Assembly: GCF_003369915.1 (NCBI RefSeq)
Contig: NC_046675.1
Span: 21,204,001-21,268,000 of the forward strand
Direction: 5' to 3'
From: Drosophila miranda
Lineage: Eukaryota; Arthropoda; Insecta; Diptera; Drosophilidae
Length of the DNA stretch: 64,000 nucleotides
In this document: one piece after another, positions 1 through 10,964 of the stretch
How the letters are laid out: each line of letters starts with the position of its first letter
Numbering within the stretch: the stretch's first letter is position 1
Notes under the pieces: model-generated
Database searches by the model: none
Told to the model about the DNA's origin: nothing
Seen by the model: the letters and a program-made list of their open reading frames with translations, nothing else
Made by a program: the position numbers and the translations under genes

Positions 1-375
1 GTGTTGATGACAGAAGGTTGGCACTGTAGGAAACGAGGCACAGACGAGGCCAAGCCGACCAGCCGATGCTTAAGAGGCTGGTATATATTCAGGAAACCTT
101 TGCCTGTAGTCTAGCCTTTGTTTTATTTACGTCTAACGTCTAACCATCTCTAACCGAATGACCCGATTGTCAACGCACAGAAGTTCGCCAACTGTCCTGT
201 CTATAAATAATTGTCACTTTCGTTTTAGTCCCGCTGTGCGAACCCTAATTAACAAGTCGTTTACATTGTCCAATGCGATTTCTTTAAACAAATGCACATG
301 TATATTTTCCAAACAAAAAGAAAACTATTTTAAACAAAAGAAGCCTGTATTGTTCCGTTCAGATTTAGATCCTTT
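1..375. other. Left-edge spacer, 3' of m1
   Basis: No supported gene lies here. The stretch holds the presumed 3' UTR of the Kazal gene m1, transcribed leftward. A possible minus-strand AATAAA lies at 127-122, about 250 bases after the m1 stop. A TATA-like stretch near 80-88 is not followed by a convincing coding exon. The small plus-strand open frame at 158-379 has no recognisable composition or motif and overlaps the m1 stop, so it is not called. Confidence 0.4.
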
Positions 376-907
376 CTAGCAGGTCGAATCGCGCAGGACA
401 CGGAGCAGCTCTGTGGGCTGGGCGCCGGTGGCCTGCAGGGCGCAGTTGAAGGTCTCCAACAGGCAGACGTTGCTCAGGTGGGCACGATACTTGCCATTGG
501 TCACACAGATAGGTTGGTAGATCATCGAGCAGGGCTTGAAGCACTCTTCGCGGTCGAGTTTGAAGCTGCCCATTTTTTCGTGGATATTTTCCACCAACTC
601 GGAGCTGCACCAAGCGGAATCGGTCTCAGCATAGGCTAAAGAAAGAATAACCTCATTTTAGATAGAGTTTTGGAATTTCGTATTATATTAACTTACCCGC
701 AACGTTGTTGCGTTCGCGGCGACAGTTGTCCGACTTGAGGTTGCAGTCGCTTGCGAATTCCTTGAAGTTCTTTCCATCTGTGGCGCACACTGGACGGTAG
801 ATGGCGGCGCAGAATTGGGGACAGTCCGTGGCGTTGGTGGACACCGTATTAGCGGCGATGCCAGTGACCAGAGCCAGGCAGCAGAGGGTTAAAGTTTGGA
901 ACATCAT
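376..907 (-). CDS. E(spl)m1: E(spl)m1, secreted two-domain Kazal-type protease inhibitor-like protein
   Basis: Two coding exons, 907-697 and 635-376, encode 156 aa. The donor GTAAGT starts at 696 and the acceptor TTTAG ends at 636, and the join keeps frame inside an Ala codon. Residues 1-19 form a hydrophobic signal peptide. Two Kazal domains follow. Domain 1 has cysteines at 29, 33, 41, 55, 62 and 80, with the intron between the fifth and sixth. Domain 2 has cysteines at 102, 106, 114, 128, 135 and 156, the last being the C-terminal residue. Kazal proteins are extracellular serine-protease inhibitors. In D. melanogaster this gene sits in the E(spl) complex next to malpha but is not a bHLH or Bearded-family gene, and its biological role is poorly known. 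A minus-strand TATA box lies near 1012-1023. The position next to malpha on the same strand supports the assignment. The ATG at 907 is followed immediately by a second ATG codon. Confidence 0.92.
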
Positions 908-1011
908 ATCGATATTGTTTTATTGAGGTTTCTGTATTTTTTCTGTGAGGTAAAGCGTTCACTTTGTAGTAGCTATTGATTGCAATTGCCGTGACTGTCT
1001 CGAAATTCATT

Positions 1012-1023
1012 GATTTATATATA
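1012..1023 (-). promoter_or_regulatory. TATA box of m1
   Basis: The minus strand reads TATATAAATC about 105 bases upstream of the m1 start codon, giving a predicted transcription start near 985-990. Confidence 0.6.
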
Positions 1024-1047
1024 TTTTTACGGCTCACACCCACCTAT

Positions 1048-1096
1048 AGATAGCTTATCAGTGCGTTCCAGTCTGATAAGACCAGGCCCCTTATCA
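1048..1096. promoter_or_regulatory. Cluster of four GATA-factor motifs upstream of m1
   Basis: Four WGATAR matches fall within 49 bp just upstream of the m1 TATA box: AGATAG at 1048-1053, CTTATC at 1054-1059, TGATAAG at 1074-1080 and CTTATCA at 1090-1096. A fifth, TGATAAG, lies at 1363-1369. GATA factors such as serpent and GATAe drive gut and fat-body genes in flies. That this cluster controls m1 is an inference from position and density. Confidence 0.5.
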
Positions 1097-1099
1097 GTG

Positions 1100-4000
1100 G
1101 GCCCAAACAAAAAACTTGTTTATTTGGTCTACAAAGTTCGACGTGGTGCCGGTCTCGGTGGGTGACTAACATTTTGCTCTACAAATTGGGTTGTCTATTG
1201 TCTGTACAGAATTGTATCGGGGTCCCAAAACAGCATCATTGAATGTCGGGCCACTATCTTGTATCTCTCGCATCTAACAGCCGTTCTATGTCAATTCCAT
1301 TGATCATTTTGTGCAAGTATTATTTTTCTTGCTGATGTTGTTTTGGCAACATCTTTTAGCCGTGATAAGTTTTGTTTACAGACGTCTGTGTAAAGACGGC
1401 ATCGTTTTTTTTGGGAAATGATTCAGTGTTTTTTGTGAAACTGCGTGGTACTCGTACTTTTTCTAGACTTTTAGTAAATAGGAGAAAATTCGAAGATCAC
1501 ACCTCCATATGTTCATTTCTATTTGAGTATTAATTGAGCAATATTTACGAGTTAAGTCGAGCGTTTTGAAATGATTCAAAAGGAATGCGTTTAAAATATT
1601 TTAAGGAAGCTTTTGTTGCCGCATTATTAGAAGGAGCCTAGAATCTGTCAGTCATTAATTAGCTTAGTTTTTGGCATGCAACAACATACCCCCTCCATCC
1701 TATCCTCCATCCATCTCTAGCCGCCACAACATTGACAAATGATTGTGTGGATCTTTCCTCACACTTCGATCTAATTCGGTTACAACACTGTGATCGCCCA
1801 CATAGCGCATCGCAACTCCCAATCTCCATGGGGTAATGTTAATTGAGGCCTCGCCACATGCCACACATGAGTGCGCACACACACACACACACATAAGAGT
1901 AGCTCTTTCGGCTTAGACGGACCAATGGTAAGATAGAGAGAGAGATAGAGACAGGAGTCGTGGTGAGGCCTAATCACCGTTTAATGGTGTTCACACACTT
2001 GTTGCTGACGGCGCCCTCAGCCTCAGCCCCAGCCACAGGCAAGTGGCCCAAAAGCCAGCACGGCATAGAGCTGGCTAAAAACCAGCAATAACAATGTTGC
2101 TTGCCCGGCCAATCAATGACCGCTAAGCGTATGCCCGTCACGCACGCGAAGGCCGCCACCGCGGTTGTCGTCAAGAATTGAGTACACACGCGTACATTAA
2201 ACCCTACCTCAGAGACCCCAGACCCCAGGGCCTCAGCAGAACCGAAGACGCAGCCAAGACAGCAAGGCGCAGGATCAGGTTGGGCTTGTGTTTGTGTACT
2301 CTGTACAGGTATGTAAATGAGGAATGGCTAAGGTACGTTCCATGTAGATAACTATCAGACTCCAACTCCTATCCAACGCTATCATCATTATGACCATCAT
2401 GAACATTGTCATCAGCATTATCAACGGCATTCCACGGTTGGTTCTGTTCTGTTCTGTTCTGTTCGGGTCTGTTCTCTCTCTCCCAATTTCAATTCTTTCG
2501 TGCAGACAAACGCCGCTTTGCATACGAAATTAATTATGTGCTGTCAAAGGCAATTTAACAGAAACTTATATTGCTACTTAATTTACGTCACGGCGCTACC
2601 AGAACTTTGAATACCTGTTACTCAGGTAACACAGGGTATATTGTATTGATGTGGAAGGACGTAACAAGGCGTTTACGTAGTACGTAGACACATGAATACC
2701 TTTGTTTTATGATGTGGTGATGTGATCTTTGCGGTTTCGGTTTACCATCAACAAAAACATGGCATACGAACACCATAACTTCTGATACTGAAGAAGAATA
2801 CTTACTATACATACTCGTAAAGGTATTTTCCTATGTAAATATAGTATAATTACAAACATTAAGTCGCCAAATCATAGTTGTAAAAAAGAAACACCGAAAG
2901 CATTTACAGTTTTGAAGAACAAATTTAGGAACAACAAAATATATAAGTCTCGATACCTGTAGCAATATAAGCAATCAATATATACAAACACGGAATTGAT
3001 AAGTTTAATATCTCGCTTTAAAGAAATATCCTTTGATTGTGCAGATTATCCAAGGAAACGTACTAATCTGAGTTCAAGAAAAAGTTAATAAAAGGCTTGC
3101 ATTGAGGGGTATTTAGTAGGTCTTCTCCCAAAGCTAACCTTTCTTTCTTTTTTTTGTTTGCTGCTGACATTTTTGTTCTTTCTTTTAGCTACTCCTTCTT
3201 TCTACTCCTTCTCATGCTGTCGACATCAATTTGCATTTTTAGTGTAGGAGAAATGCGTTTGTGATTGATAGAAAGAGACAGGGTGTGAGAGAGAATAATA
3301 TTGGAATGAGAAGCGGTGCAGGTGTGGTGGAGTGGGGGGGGGGGGGGGATCGTTTGTGATTCTCTAGCAAAGGCGATTATCTTTTGCGGCAACTGTTTTT
3401 ATGCCCAATTTCAACGTCCGCCTTGAGACGCCTTGGCATGTGATGTGCTGTCTTGAGGTGTTGACGTCTACATGTTGCATTTTAATTGTGGTTTTCGGTT
3501 CTCGGCTCTCGATTCTCAGTTCTCTGAGTTCTTTGCTTGCTGGGGGTTTCCACTCGACACTCCACAGTCCACAAACCACACTGCACACTGCACTCCCTCG
3601 CCGGCACATAAATAAGTTGTACGACAAGCGACAACAAGCCCGTTGTCCGTTGCCAGGAGCTGCCGTGAAGTTATGCGCACGATATCCATATTTGGTCGCA
3701 CACAGGTGGCGATGGTGGCCTTAGCCAAGGTGATAGCCGTAGTGGCTGCCACGGCTGCCTCCAATTGGCATCGCGCCAAGGTAGCACTCGTGCTCTCTCT
3801 CTAACTCTCCAGATGGTCGTGTATCACACTTCTAGCCGCTTGCAGAAGATTGATTTTTCTTAGTTCGATTTCAAGGTTGTCCATTTAAGGATTCACCTAT
3901 CTCAAGAATTGACTTTCATCTATGAGCGATGTCTGGTTTATGGCAGGATGTGTGTTGGAGTAGCAGTTCGCGGAATTCAATGATGACCCAGATTATGGGA

Positions 4001-4860
4001 GAACTTTAATGAGGTGAAAATCAATTATAGGAAACATCTAAGAAATTGTCATTGATCTTCTTTGGCCTACAAATGTAATGGAATAATTTTAATGGAATTA
4101 ATCATGGAAATTGGAGAAGTCTAGGCGAATATTCACGGTTTTCTGAGATTTAATAAGTTTTTTTTTTTGACAATTCAGACACATGTAGATATCCCAAAAT
4201 TATAATCTAATGCATCTTTAAATCTTTGATTTTTGGGATTTTCTATAGCTCATTTAAAATTCTCAGATTCTTTGCTCAGATTATTCACATTCTCCAATGA
4301 GGTTTGTGTTGCACTATTGCCATTTTCCTATTTGGATCTTTCCAGAAACCTCTTCTGGAAATATTACTTTAATAATTTTCAACCGTCTTTAAACATTGTC
4401 ATTACAATATTGAATAAAATTGTATATTAAAGTGTTCCATTTGATACACTACAAACATCTCCTGTTATTGCCATTTATCTTCCCTTATATTCCCATTATA
4501 TTTGTTTCTTTGTCGCTCTCCTTCATTGACGTCATAGGGGAATAACCTTATAGCAAGCATAATATGGATTGTTTTCTCTGCATTTATCACACCATATCAT
4601 ATTCTAGAAGAGACTCGAAACATCAGAAAACTGTACATGTAGTAGTTCTTATCAGATACTCGACTTTGACAACAATCTTGAAGCATGACAACAAACCACT
4701 CATTCAAATGGAATTCGAATCAAAACAGAGAAATCTTTGAATGAGAAGAAGATCCAAACAAAAATATTTTCTTCAGCTGAAACCCAATATCCCGAACCCA
4801 ATTATAAGATAATTCAATTTGAGTTTGATTTGTTCTTGTTTTGTATTTTGTAAGATTATT
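1100..4860. other. m1-malpha spacer without supported genes
   Basis: This 3.8 kb stretch contains many short open frames but none with conserved domains, splice structure or codon bias. It holds a CA run near 1875-1893, a repeated TTCTG/GTTCT tract near 2441-2475, a pure G run near 3334-3349 and a DINE-like fragment at 2610-2641. It probably carries m1 upstream control sequence and the distal malpha 3' region. Confidence 0.5.
2610..2641. repeat. Possible DINE-1-like terminal fragment
   Basis: The sequence ATACCTGTTACTCAGG, followed closely by GTAACACAGGGTAT, resembles the palindromic TATACCCGTTACTC ends of the Drosophila DINE-1/INE-1 repeat. Only the ends are recognisable, so this may be a decayed remnant or chance. 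Confidence 0.3.
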
Positions 4861-4862
4861 TT

Positions 4863-5013
4863 TAAAGCTCTTGTTTTTCTATCACAATATCTTAAGATCT
4901 AATGGAAGCGCTGGATCGCCGAGTTGAGATTGTTTTCCCGCTGAGTTCGATGCGTGGAGGAGTTAAAGCCGCTGCTGCTGCTGCTATCACAATGTTGTAG
5001 TCGTTTTAAAGCT
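4863..5013 (-). promoter_or_regulatory. Brd and K boxes in the malpha 3' UTR
   Basis: Downstream of the malpha stop, the minus strand carries two Brd boxes (AGCTTTA) at 5013-5007 and 4869-4863, and two K boxes (TGTGAT) at 4991-4986 and 4886-4881. In D. melanogaster these heptamer and hexamer motifs in Notch-target 3' UTRs are bound by the miR-4/miR-79 and miR-2/6/11/13 families and lower mRNA and protein levels. Two Brd/K pairs in a 150-base stretch is well above chance and fits the known malpha 3' UTR. Confidence 0.75.
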
Positions 5014-5052
5014 GACGATTGATCGGATCAGTCATGATCAGGATGGTGATGC

Positions 5053-5478
5053 TTAGGCCTGGGCCCAACGATCCTGGAACTGCATGGAGTAGCAGAAGGC
5101 GGGCTCAACGCTGGCCACGGGCTGCAGGTTGGTGGTCCAGAAGAAGGTACCAGCCTGGGTGCGGGCGAAGCGGACGGGCACATAGATGTCCTCCTCCTGA
5201 TCCTCCTCGATCATCTCGATCTCTTGGGAGTGGGCCATTTGAGCGAGTTTTTCGTTGGCGGCGTTCTCATCGATCTCGGCATAGTAGGCCTCTTCGACTT
5301 GGGCGTTGCGAAGATTGTCATTCGACTCGAGGGACTCCAGCGAGTGGCGGTGGGGGTGCTGCTGCTGCTTCTGCTGTTTCTTGAAGAGCGTCTTCAGGAC
5401 CTGCTTGATGCTGTAGCTGGTCTTCATCTTGTTGTTGCTGTTGTTGGCAGCGGGAACGACAACGACTTGTTGGCACAT
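5053..5478 (-). CDS. E(spl)malpha-BFM: E(spl)malpha, Bearded-family Notch pathway modulator
   Basis: Single-exon gene of 141 aa. Residues 18-38 form the basic amphipathic helix typical of Bearded-family members (MKTSYSIKQVLKTLFKKQQK). A short NAANEKLA motif lies at 72-79. The conserved block VPVRFARTQAGTFFWTT spans 100-116, and the protein ends in FQDRWAQA. Bearded proteins bind the E3 ligase Neuralized through the NxxN motif and reduce Delta endocytosis, limiting Notch signalling. The gene is divergent from mbeta across a 5.5 kb shared spacer with several Su(H) sites, as expected for a direct Notch target. A TATA box lies at 5571-5564 and the 3' UTR carries Brd and K boxes. Length and sequence closely fit malpha rather than m2, m4, m6 or Brd. 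Confidence 0.95.
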   Translation of the reverse strand: MCQQVVVVPAANNSNNKMKTSYSIKQVLKTLFKKQQKQQQHPHRHSLESLESNDNLRNAQVEEAYYAEIDENAANEKLAQMAHSQEIEMIEEDQEEDIYVPVRFARTQAGTFFWTTNLQPVASVEPAFCYSMQFQDRWAQA

Positions 5479-5534
5479 TTTTGGAAATTTGGTTGTTGGA
5501 TGCGTGTGTGTTGCTTGAAACGCTGACGATGTCA

Positions 5535-5571
5535 GAATGATTTCCCAACCGGCAGTGGCACGGCTTTTATA
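5535..5571 (-). promoter_or_regulatory. Core promoter of malpha (TATA plus initiator)
   Basis: The minus strand has TATAAAAG at 5571-5564 and an initiator TCATTC at 5540-5535, placing +1 at about 5538, some 33 bases after the start of the TATA box and 60 bases before the ATG. Confidence 0.75.
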
Positions 5572-6085
5572 GCCGGCTCGGTGCTCGGCGCTCGAAATGC
5601 ATTTCCTGTGCGCTCACAGCGAGATACCAACTCGAAGGGAAACAGACAGAGACAGGGAGAACGGACCCCTCCGACAGACACGCGTGTACGTGGTACGCAC
5701 CAGAATCAACGACAACAACCACAGCCAGCCCGAGGAACGCAAACAGAGCAACGGAGGGACCCGACCCCGACCCGACCCGGTTCAAGCGTGTCGTACCTCA
5801 CCCTCATTGAAGCGACGACCACAACAGATAATCGGGAGGAGATAGAGAGAGAGAGAGAGAGAGAGAGGGATCGAGAACCTGAAATACGACGCTCGCTGAG
5901 AGTATAAAGGAGCAGGAGCAGGAGCAGGAGCATGAATCGGAGTTGGAGAAGGTTCAGGAGCAGGTAGACGGGGACAAGCCTGCAGCTCTGTGGAGTAAGT
6001 CTTTCGAGAGAGAAAGGGAGAGACTGCATTAAAGGAAACAAACCCCTACAAAAAACTGCAACTGTCCGACGAAGACGACTCCGAG

Positions 6086-6526
6086 TGTGGGAAACAATTT
6101 TTCGTTGGCCTCAAATTTTGTAGGAAATGTATTCAAGTGCCTCAAGAAATCCCAAAAGTAAGCAGAGCAAAAACGGGGGCACACACGGACAAAGGGCAGG
6201 TGTTCCTTCGTAAAATTTCTCACGACCGAAGGAAGCCCAGGATCAACAAGGGGATCGCATGGAAAAAGGAGTTGCAAATTGTATTCCTAATGGGCAATCA
6301 ACATAAAGACTGAGTAGGGGACGGACCCCGACTCTCTGTTCGTGCTCGAGTTCGAGAACGGGACCCCAAGACCATTCCCACGCATTCCCACACATTTCGT
6401 CCTGGTTCTGGTAACCAGAACCATCACCATCGAATGAAAAGAAAGGAAAAACGGGGTTGAAGTCTTCTATTTGTATAGGCATCTCGAATCACTTGTTTTC
6501 GTGTTTTGATTTCCAACTTTCCCACA
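6086..6526. promoter_or_regulatory. Cluster of five Su(H) consensus sites upstream of malpha
   Basis: Exact matches to YGTGRGAA, or its complement, lie at 6086-6093 (TGTGGGAA), 6217-6224 (TTCTCACG), 6375-6382 (TTCCCACG), 6385-6392 (TTCCCACA) and 6519-6526 (TTCCCACA). The third and fourth form a direct tandem 10 bp apart. Su(H) is the DNA-binding effector of Notch. The cluster is 0.6-1.0 kb upstream of malpha, where a Notch-response enhancer is expected. Confidence 0.75.
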
Positions 6527-9500
6527 GGGCTCTATGAATCCTCCACCACCATCCTACCACCACCAACCATCCGCAGCAATAAAATACGGACTTGCCACTT
6601 GTCTTCGATTTCACTTCGAATGCTCCCTCCCTTGGGGTGCAAGAGGGGAGAGAGCTCGCAGTGGAATTGGAAGGGGCACACAAAATCGTATAGATATTTT
6701 AATTAATTTCTTTTCTTGCGGTCCGAGTGTGCTGAAAGTGTGGAACGTTGATAGGGAGGGTTTTTAGGGGATTATCGATAAGGCGGCACAGAGAAAAGTG
6801 TGTGCGGAGCGAGCGGGGGGAAATCTTTTGAGCCGAGAGACCATGAAACATACTTTGAGATACATTTTAATGACTCGGCAATTGGGTAGGGGAGTTGGTT
6901 GGACCTTCTTTATAGGAGGGATCTTCTTCATAGAGGGACGACTCGTTTTTATGGTCTTTTACTTATCTGTGAGGCTAATGGATGGAACAGATTGGACCCC
7001 CGTCAAGAGAAGCGAAGCTGGCAATGTTTATGTGAAATCAGAATCTAAAGTGCGCAAGGGAAAGGGAGGATAGCACTGCTCCCCTTATCAGGACGGGGCC
7101 TCCTGTCAAGGGGGCATTGACAGTTTACACTTCGAGGGGGGATGATGATGATGCATCTCCGTTCTGCTGAGATGCTGATGGTGATGCTGGTGGTGGTAAT
7201 ATGATATATGCACTCGAAAATCTTCAGAAAAAATAAAATAAAAGCCTCAAGCCCCAGCAGTCAAGCCCAGTGCCAGTTCCAGTTCCAGTTCCAGCTCTCC
7301 AGTCTCCATCTCTTACTCCGCTTCAGTCTGTGGCAAGATAATGGGCAACGTGCCAAGTGCCTCGACCGTGTATACACAACAAACAGTGCATAAAAGCAGG
7401 CGGAGGCTCCTCAGAGCCATTCACAAGCCGGGGAGTGGGAGGGGCCTGCAACTGGGGACTGCGACTGGGACTGCAGTAGGAGGTGTGCCGGGTCTTTCAT
7501 GTGATCTCCGAACAGAGAGCGGAGTATGTGTCGGCATCCCAGCAGCAGCAGCAGCAGCTTTGGCGGATGGCAAACTGGTTTCTTAGTTTTTGGATCTTTA
7601 CATACACCACACCACGAGATGCCAATGCCAACATGGATACACACTCATACCATCACTGGCATACCCTCTCCACATACTTAACGCTCGGGTATGACGAACA
7701 AATGTGTAAAGCATTAAAAAAGAGATCTAAAAAAATACAAAAAAAAGAGTGGAAAAAAAAAAACAAAAGCGTCGACCGCATCCTAAACAGCGACCAGCAG
7801 CAGCAGCAGCAGCGGCAGCGGCGGCGGCAACGAGCCAGAGTCAGAGACAGAGACCCGAGCCCCAGTCCGCAGTCCCAGCCCAAGCCCCAACCAATCTTTT
7901 CAAGTTGATCCCCATCAAGATATTATTTGACAGCAATGAAACGACTGGCACGAGTTTGTTTCCCACGGTCCGGAGCTGTCTCGGTGTGTATCTGTGTGTG
8001 CCTCATGCTGGTGTGTGTGGGCTTGCGGGGGGGATCGCTGGCGGCTGTCTGTGGCTGGGGCTGGGGCTGGGACTGGGGCTGGTTGCTTTTCGCGGCGCAA
8101 TAAAGTTGAAAGCGCACTGTTGGATATAAATTAATTCAACAACACGCTACAGTTGTGTGTGGTTGTTGCTGTATCTCTGGGTCTCTGAGCTTTGCACGCT
8201 CTCGTGCTGCTGCTGCCGCTGCTGCTGCTGCTCCACCGATTCCTTCCCTCTCCACATCTGTGTGGCGGTGGCCCCAAATGTTGGTCGCTGCCGGCTCAGC
8301 GGGGGCACTGAAATTCGCGCGTGCGTATGCCATCGATAAAAAAAATTGTTTAACAGAAAAGCAACAAAAAAAGGAATACATAAAATGAGAAATAATAAAG
8401 CGGGAGAAATGAGGTCTTCGCTGGGTACTCTGCTCTTTCTGTGTGCCTGTGCGTGTGTGTGTGGATGATTGGGTGTATAAATTCCAGTTGGTCTTGAACG
8501 ACTTCAGGATATGCGCTACACATTCGCCTTGCACAATCTTGCGAAATCTGACGATGATGAGGCATGAGTCATGGGGCATGGTCTTGAGTAACCTGTCTCT
8601 CTATAAGATACGTGAATTTCTTCAGAAAAAATTAAGGGTATGTTTCTGTCCAATTAGGGGACGTATGATACAGCAAATTAAAATCTATTGTAACTTATAA
8701 ATTAGTCCATTAAGGGCACGTGCTGGTCCGACAACTTTCGTAATTGTTCCAATTGGTATTAATGAAGGAAAGATTTAGCAGTGATTGAAAACAAGTTCAG
8801 CTATGGAAAACTTAATTATGTGCTATATAGATTGCAAGTATTTTACACTTCTTTTATCATTACTTATCTCTGAACAAATTATTGTTGTGAAAAATTACAA
8901 AAGGGGACCAATTGTCGGGATCGTTACCGTTGTAGAACAATCCATTACGATTCCCCTTACCAACCCTCAAAAACACAAGGCCGTCAACCTCCCAACCCCT
9001 CCCTGCTACTAATATAGCAAACACTTTCCAACACTGTCAGCAGATAATGTCCAATTAGCCATTTCCGGAGCATTCAGCTTTTTGACATCGGCCGTTTAAC
9101 GGTCCCGTAGCGGCTGACAAAACGATTCGGTTAGATAAGTTAGTAACTGATTGTGCTGGCCCGCTTACAGGTACAACTATTGTTGTTAACTGTAGCTCAT
9201 TGGGAATGCGTCAAGAGGCAATCTTAATTTGTCTCATTTGTTGCCTTTTTTTTGTGTGTTTTTGTTTTATTTGCTTTAGTCCGTATCCCCAGTTGTTGCT
9301 GTTTTTTATTATTTGTGTGTCGATGAGCCCAGCTCGTGTCATCTTGAATGGGATACACGGCGTCGTATCTTCGTCATCGTGGCCACTTCTAATTAAGTAT
9401 TGAGAAATCTGAGCTCAGCTTAGATGCTCTTAGATGTGTCATTGATGCTGAGAGATAGCCGGCTGATGAGTGTCGGTATCTGCGCTCTTCCGTATATGTA

Positions 9501-9884
9501 TACTGTGGATGAATCATAGTACCTGTCCTGAAGCTAGCGCTATAAATAGGTATTCCATGTGCTAAATATATATCGCACACATCATATAGCGCATTCGTGA
9601 CGTGCCAAATGCCTGAAACACCCCACGAGCCATAACATTTATAGCGTGTGCTAACAACAACCACGGGGCCACATACAACAAAAACAACAACCATACCATC
9701 GATCGATTGTAACTGACTTTCGCGCACACGTCGATGCCGATGCCGATGCCGAACCGATCGTTCCCAGTCAGAGCACAGGGCATAGAGTCGGGTCCCAGAG
9801 TCAAGATGGTAATTGTCTACAAATAGAAGCGAGCGACGACCCAAGAGGCTCAAGAGCAGAGGCCCAGACCGAAGCTGAACCCAA

Positions 9885-9924
<40 letters not shown>
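9885..9924. repeat. CCCATA hexanucleotide microsatellite
   Basis: About six or seven tandem CCCATA units on the plus strand. Read on the minus strand, it gives a meaningless Val-Trp run. Confidence 0.9.
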
Positions 9925-10485
9925 GTAGCCAAAGCCAAACCGACAATCAAGAATAATCATGTAAACGAAAAGCGTAATGCTCGTCCCACGAAACCCACGA
10001 CTACCACGATCCAATCAATGATCCATAAAGCGTTAAAAAAAATAACACACAACCACCGACCACCGACCGAAGAGACCAAGAGAGACCACAACAAAAATGC
10101 GCTCTGCCCCGATGACGATTCCACAATTATCAGCGTGCCATAAGCTACTGCAAAAGGGTGAAGTGAAGGCACATGGCAAGAGAGACAGAGACCAAGACCA
10201 GAGACCAGAGACCAGCGAGACCAGAGACCGGGCCGGACCGACCATACAAATGAATTGAAATGCAAACATCTTGTTATGGATGGAAGGCATGTGCTCGCTT
10301 GGCTGCCGAGTCGCGTCGCGTCGCATCGGATCGGATCGACTTGGAAGCGGGCTCTGCGCGAGGCAGCTCTTAAGGCGGGCCGTCAGTAAGGACGGACGGC
10401 CAGACACCCGGACAGACAGAGGGATCGTACAAGACCCCAAGCATGCACAATCAGAAGAAGTCAGGCCAGCCGTCGTCATCGCCGT

Positions 10486-10517
10486 CGTGGAAATCGGCTG
10501 CGAAACAGTTTCCCACG
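10486..10517. promoter_or_regulatory. Degenerate Su(H) paired site upstream of mbeta
   Basis: A perfect Su(H) site TTCCCACG (10510-10517) lies 16 bp from CGTGGAAA (10486-10493), which misses the YGTGRGAA consensus by one base. Orientation and spacing match a head-to-head Su(H) paired site, 450 bp upstream of the mbeta start. Confidence 0.5.
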
Positions 10518-10804
10518 GTATAACAATCACACACACACACACACCACTTACAAAGATAAAGAGACTGCGGGGTGCGAGAGAGAGACAGAGAAGGCAAGAG
10601 CAAGAGGAGGGCGCAGCCACAGCTCAAGTCATTTTATTGCCCTCACACACACACAGGGAAAAGCAACAAAAACAAAACAAAAAAAACAGAAGCCACCACC
10701 ACCACCGCACCGCTGGCACCACTCTGGCAACAGCAGCAGGCCGCGCACGAGGCAAAACGAGTATCTCGCTCGCACTCACATCCCGGTCTGGCCACAGCCG
10801 AGCC

Positions 10805-10842
10805 TATATAAAGCCGAGCCCTCGCTGCCAGCTGAATCATTC
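10805..10842 (+). promoter_or_regulatory. Core promoter of mbeta (TATA plus initiator)
   Basis: TATATAAA at 10805-10812 and TCATTC at 10837-10842, with predicted +1 at 10839. This arrangement matches malpha and, with TCATTT, mdelta. Confidence 0.75.
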
Positions 10843-10964
10843 AAAGCTCCGACTCCGCTGCGTGCACACAGATCGCCCAAACCGAGTCGACAGACACTCC
10901 AAGTGGAACGCTATTTTCTGTGGATTACGCGAGTTTCATTCATTCAACAAATACAGTGATCACC

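Larger units (their letters stand above)
5580..10485. other. malpha-mbeta divergent spacer
   Basis: No coding gene is supported over about 5 kb. The stretch is rich in simple repeats: GA tract near 5839-5870, CAGTTC repeats near 7265-7290, CAG-rich tracts near 7540-7560 and 7796-7830, CTG-rich tract near 8205-8232 and a CCCATA hexamer array at 9885-9924. Besides the proximal Su(H) cluster, an isolated Su(H) site TTCCCACG lies at 7960-7967. A GGCACGTGC box of the type bound by E(spl)/Hairy repressors lies at 8715-8723. The long open frames in the repeats encode only poly-Gln, poly-Ala or Val-Trp runs and are not genes. Confidence 0.55.

Noticed and set aside
158-379. 73-codon plus-strand open frame at the left edge
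   Set aside because: Overlaps the m1 stop region antisense, has no domain or promoter support and is AT-rich 3' UTR sequence.
7483-8129. Overlapping long open frames rich in Gln, Ala and Arg in the malpha-mbeta spacer
   Set aside because: They are translations of CAG/CGG simple repeats in several frames on both strands, with no unique conserved sequence.
9389-9946. 185-codon minus-strand open frame
   Set aside because: Begins with a Val-Trp run from the CCCATA microsatellite and has no other recognisable protein features.
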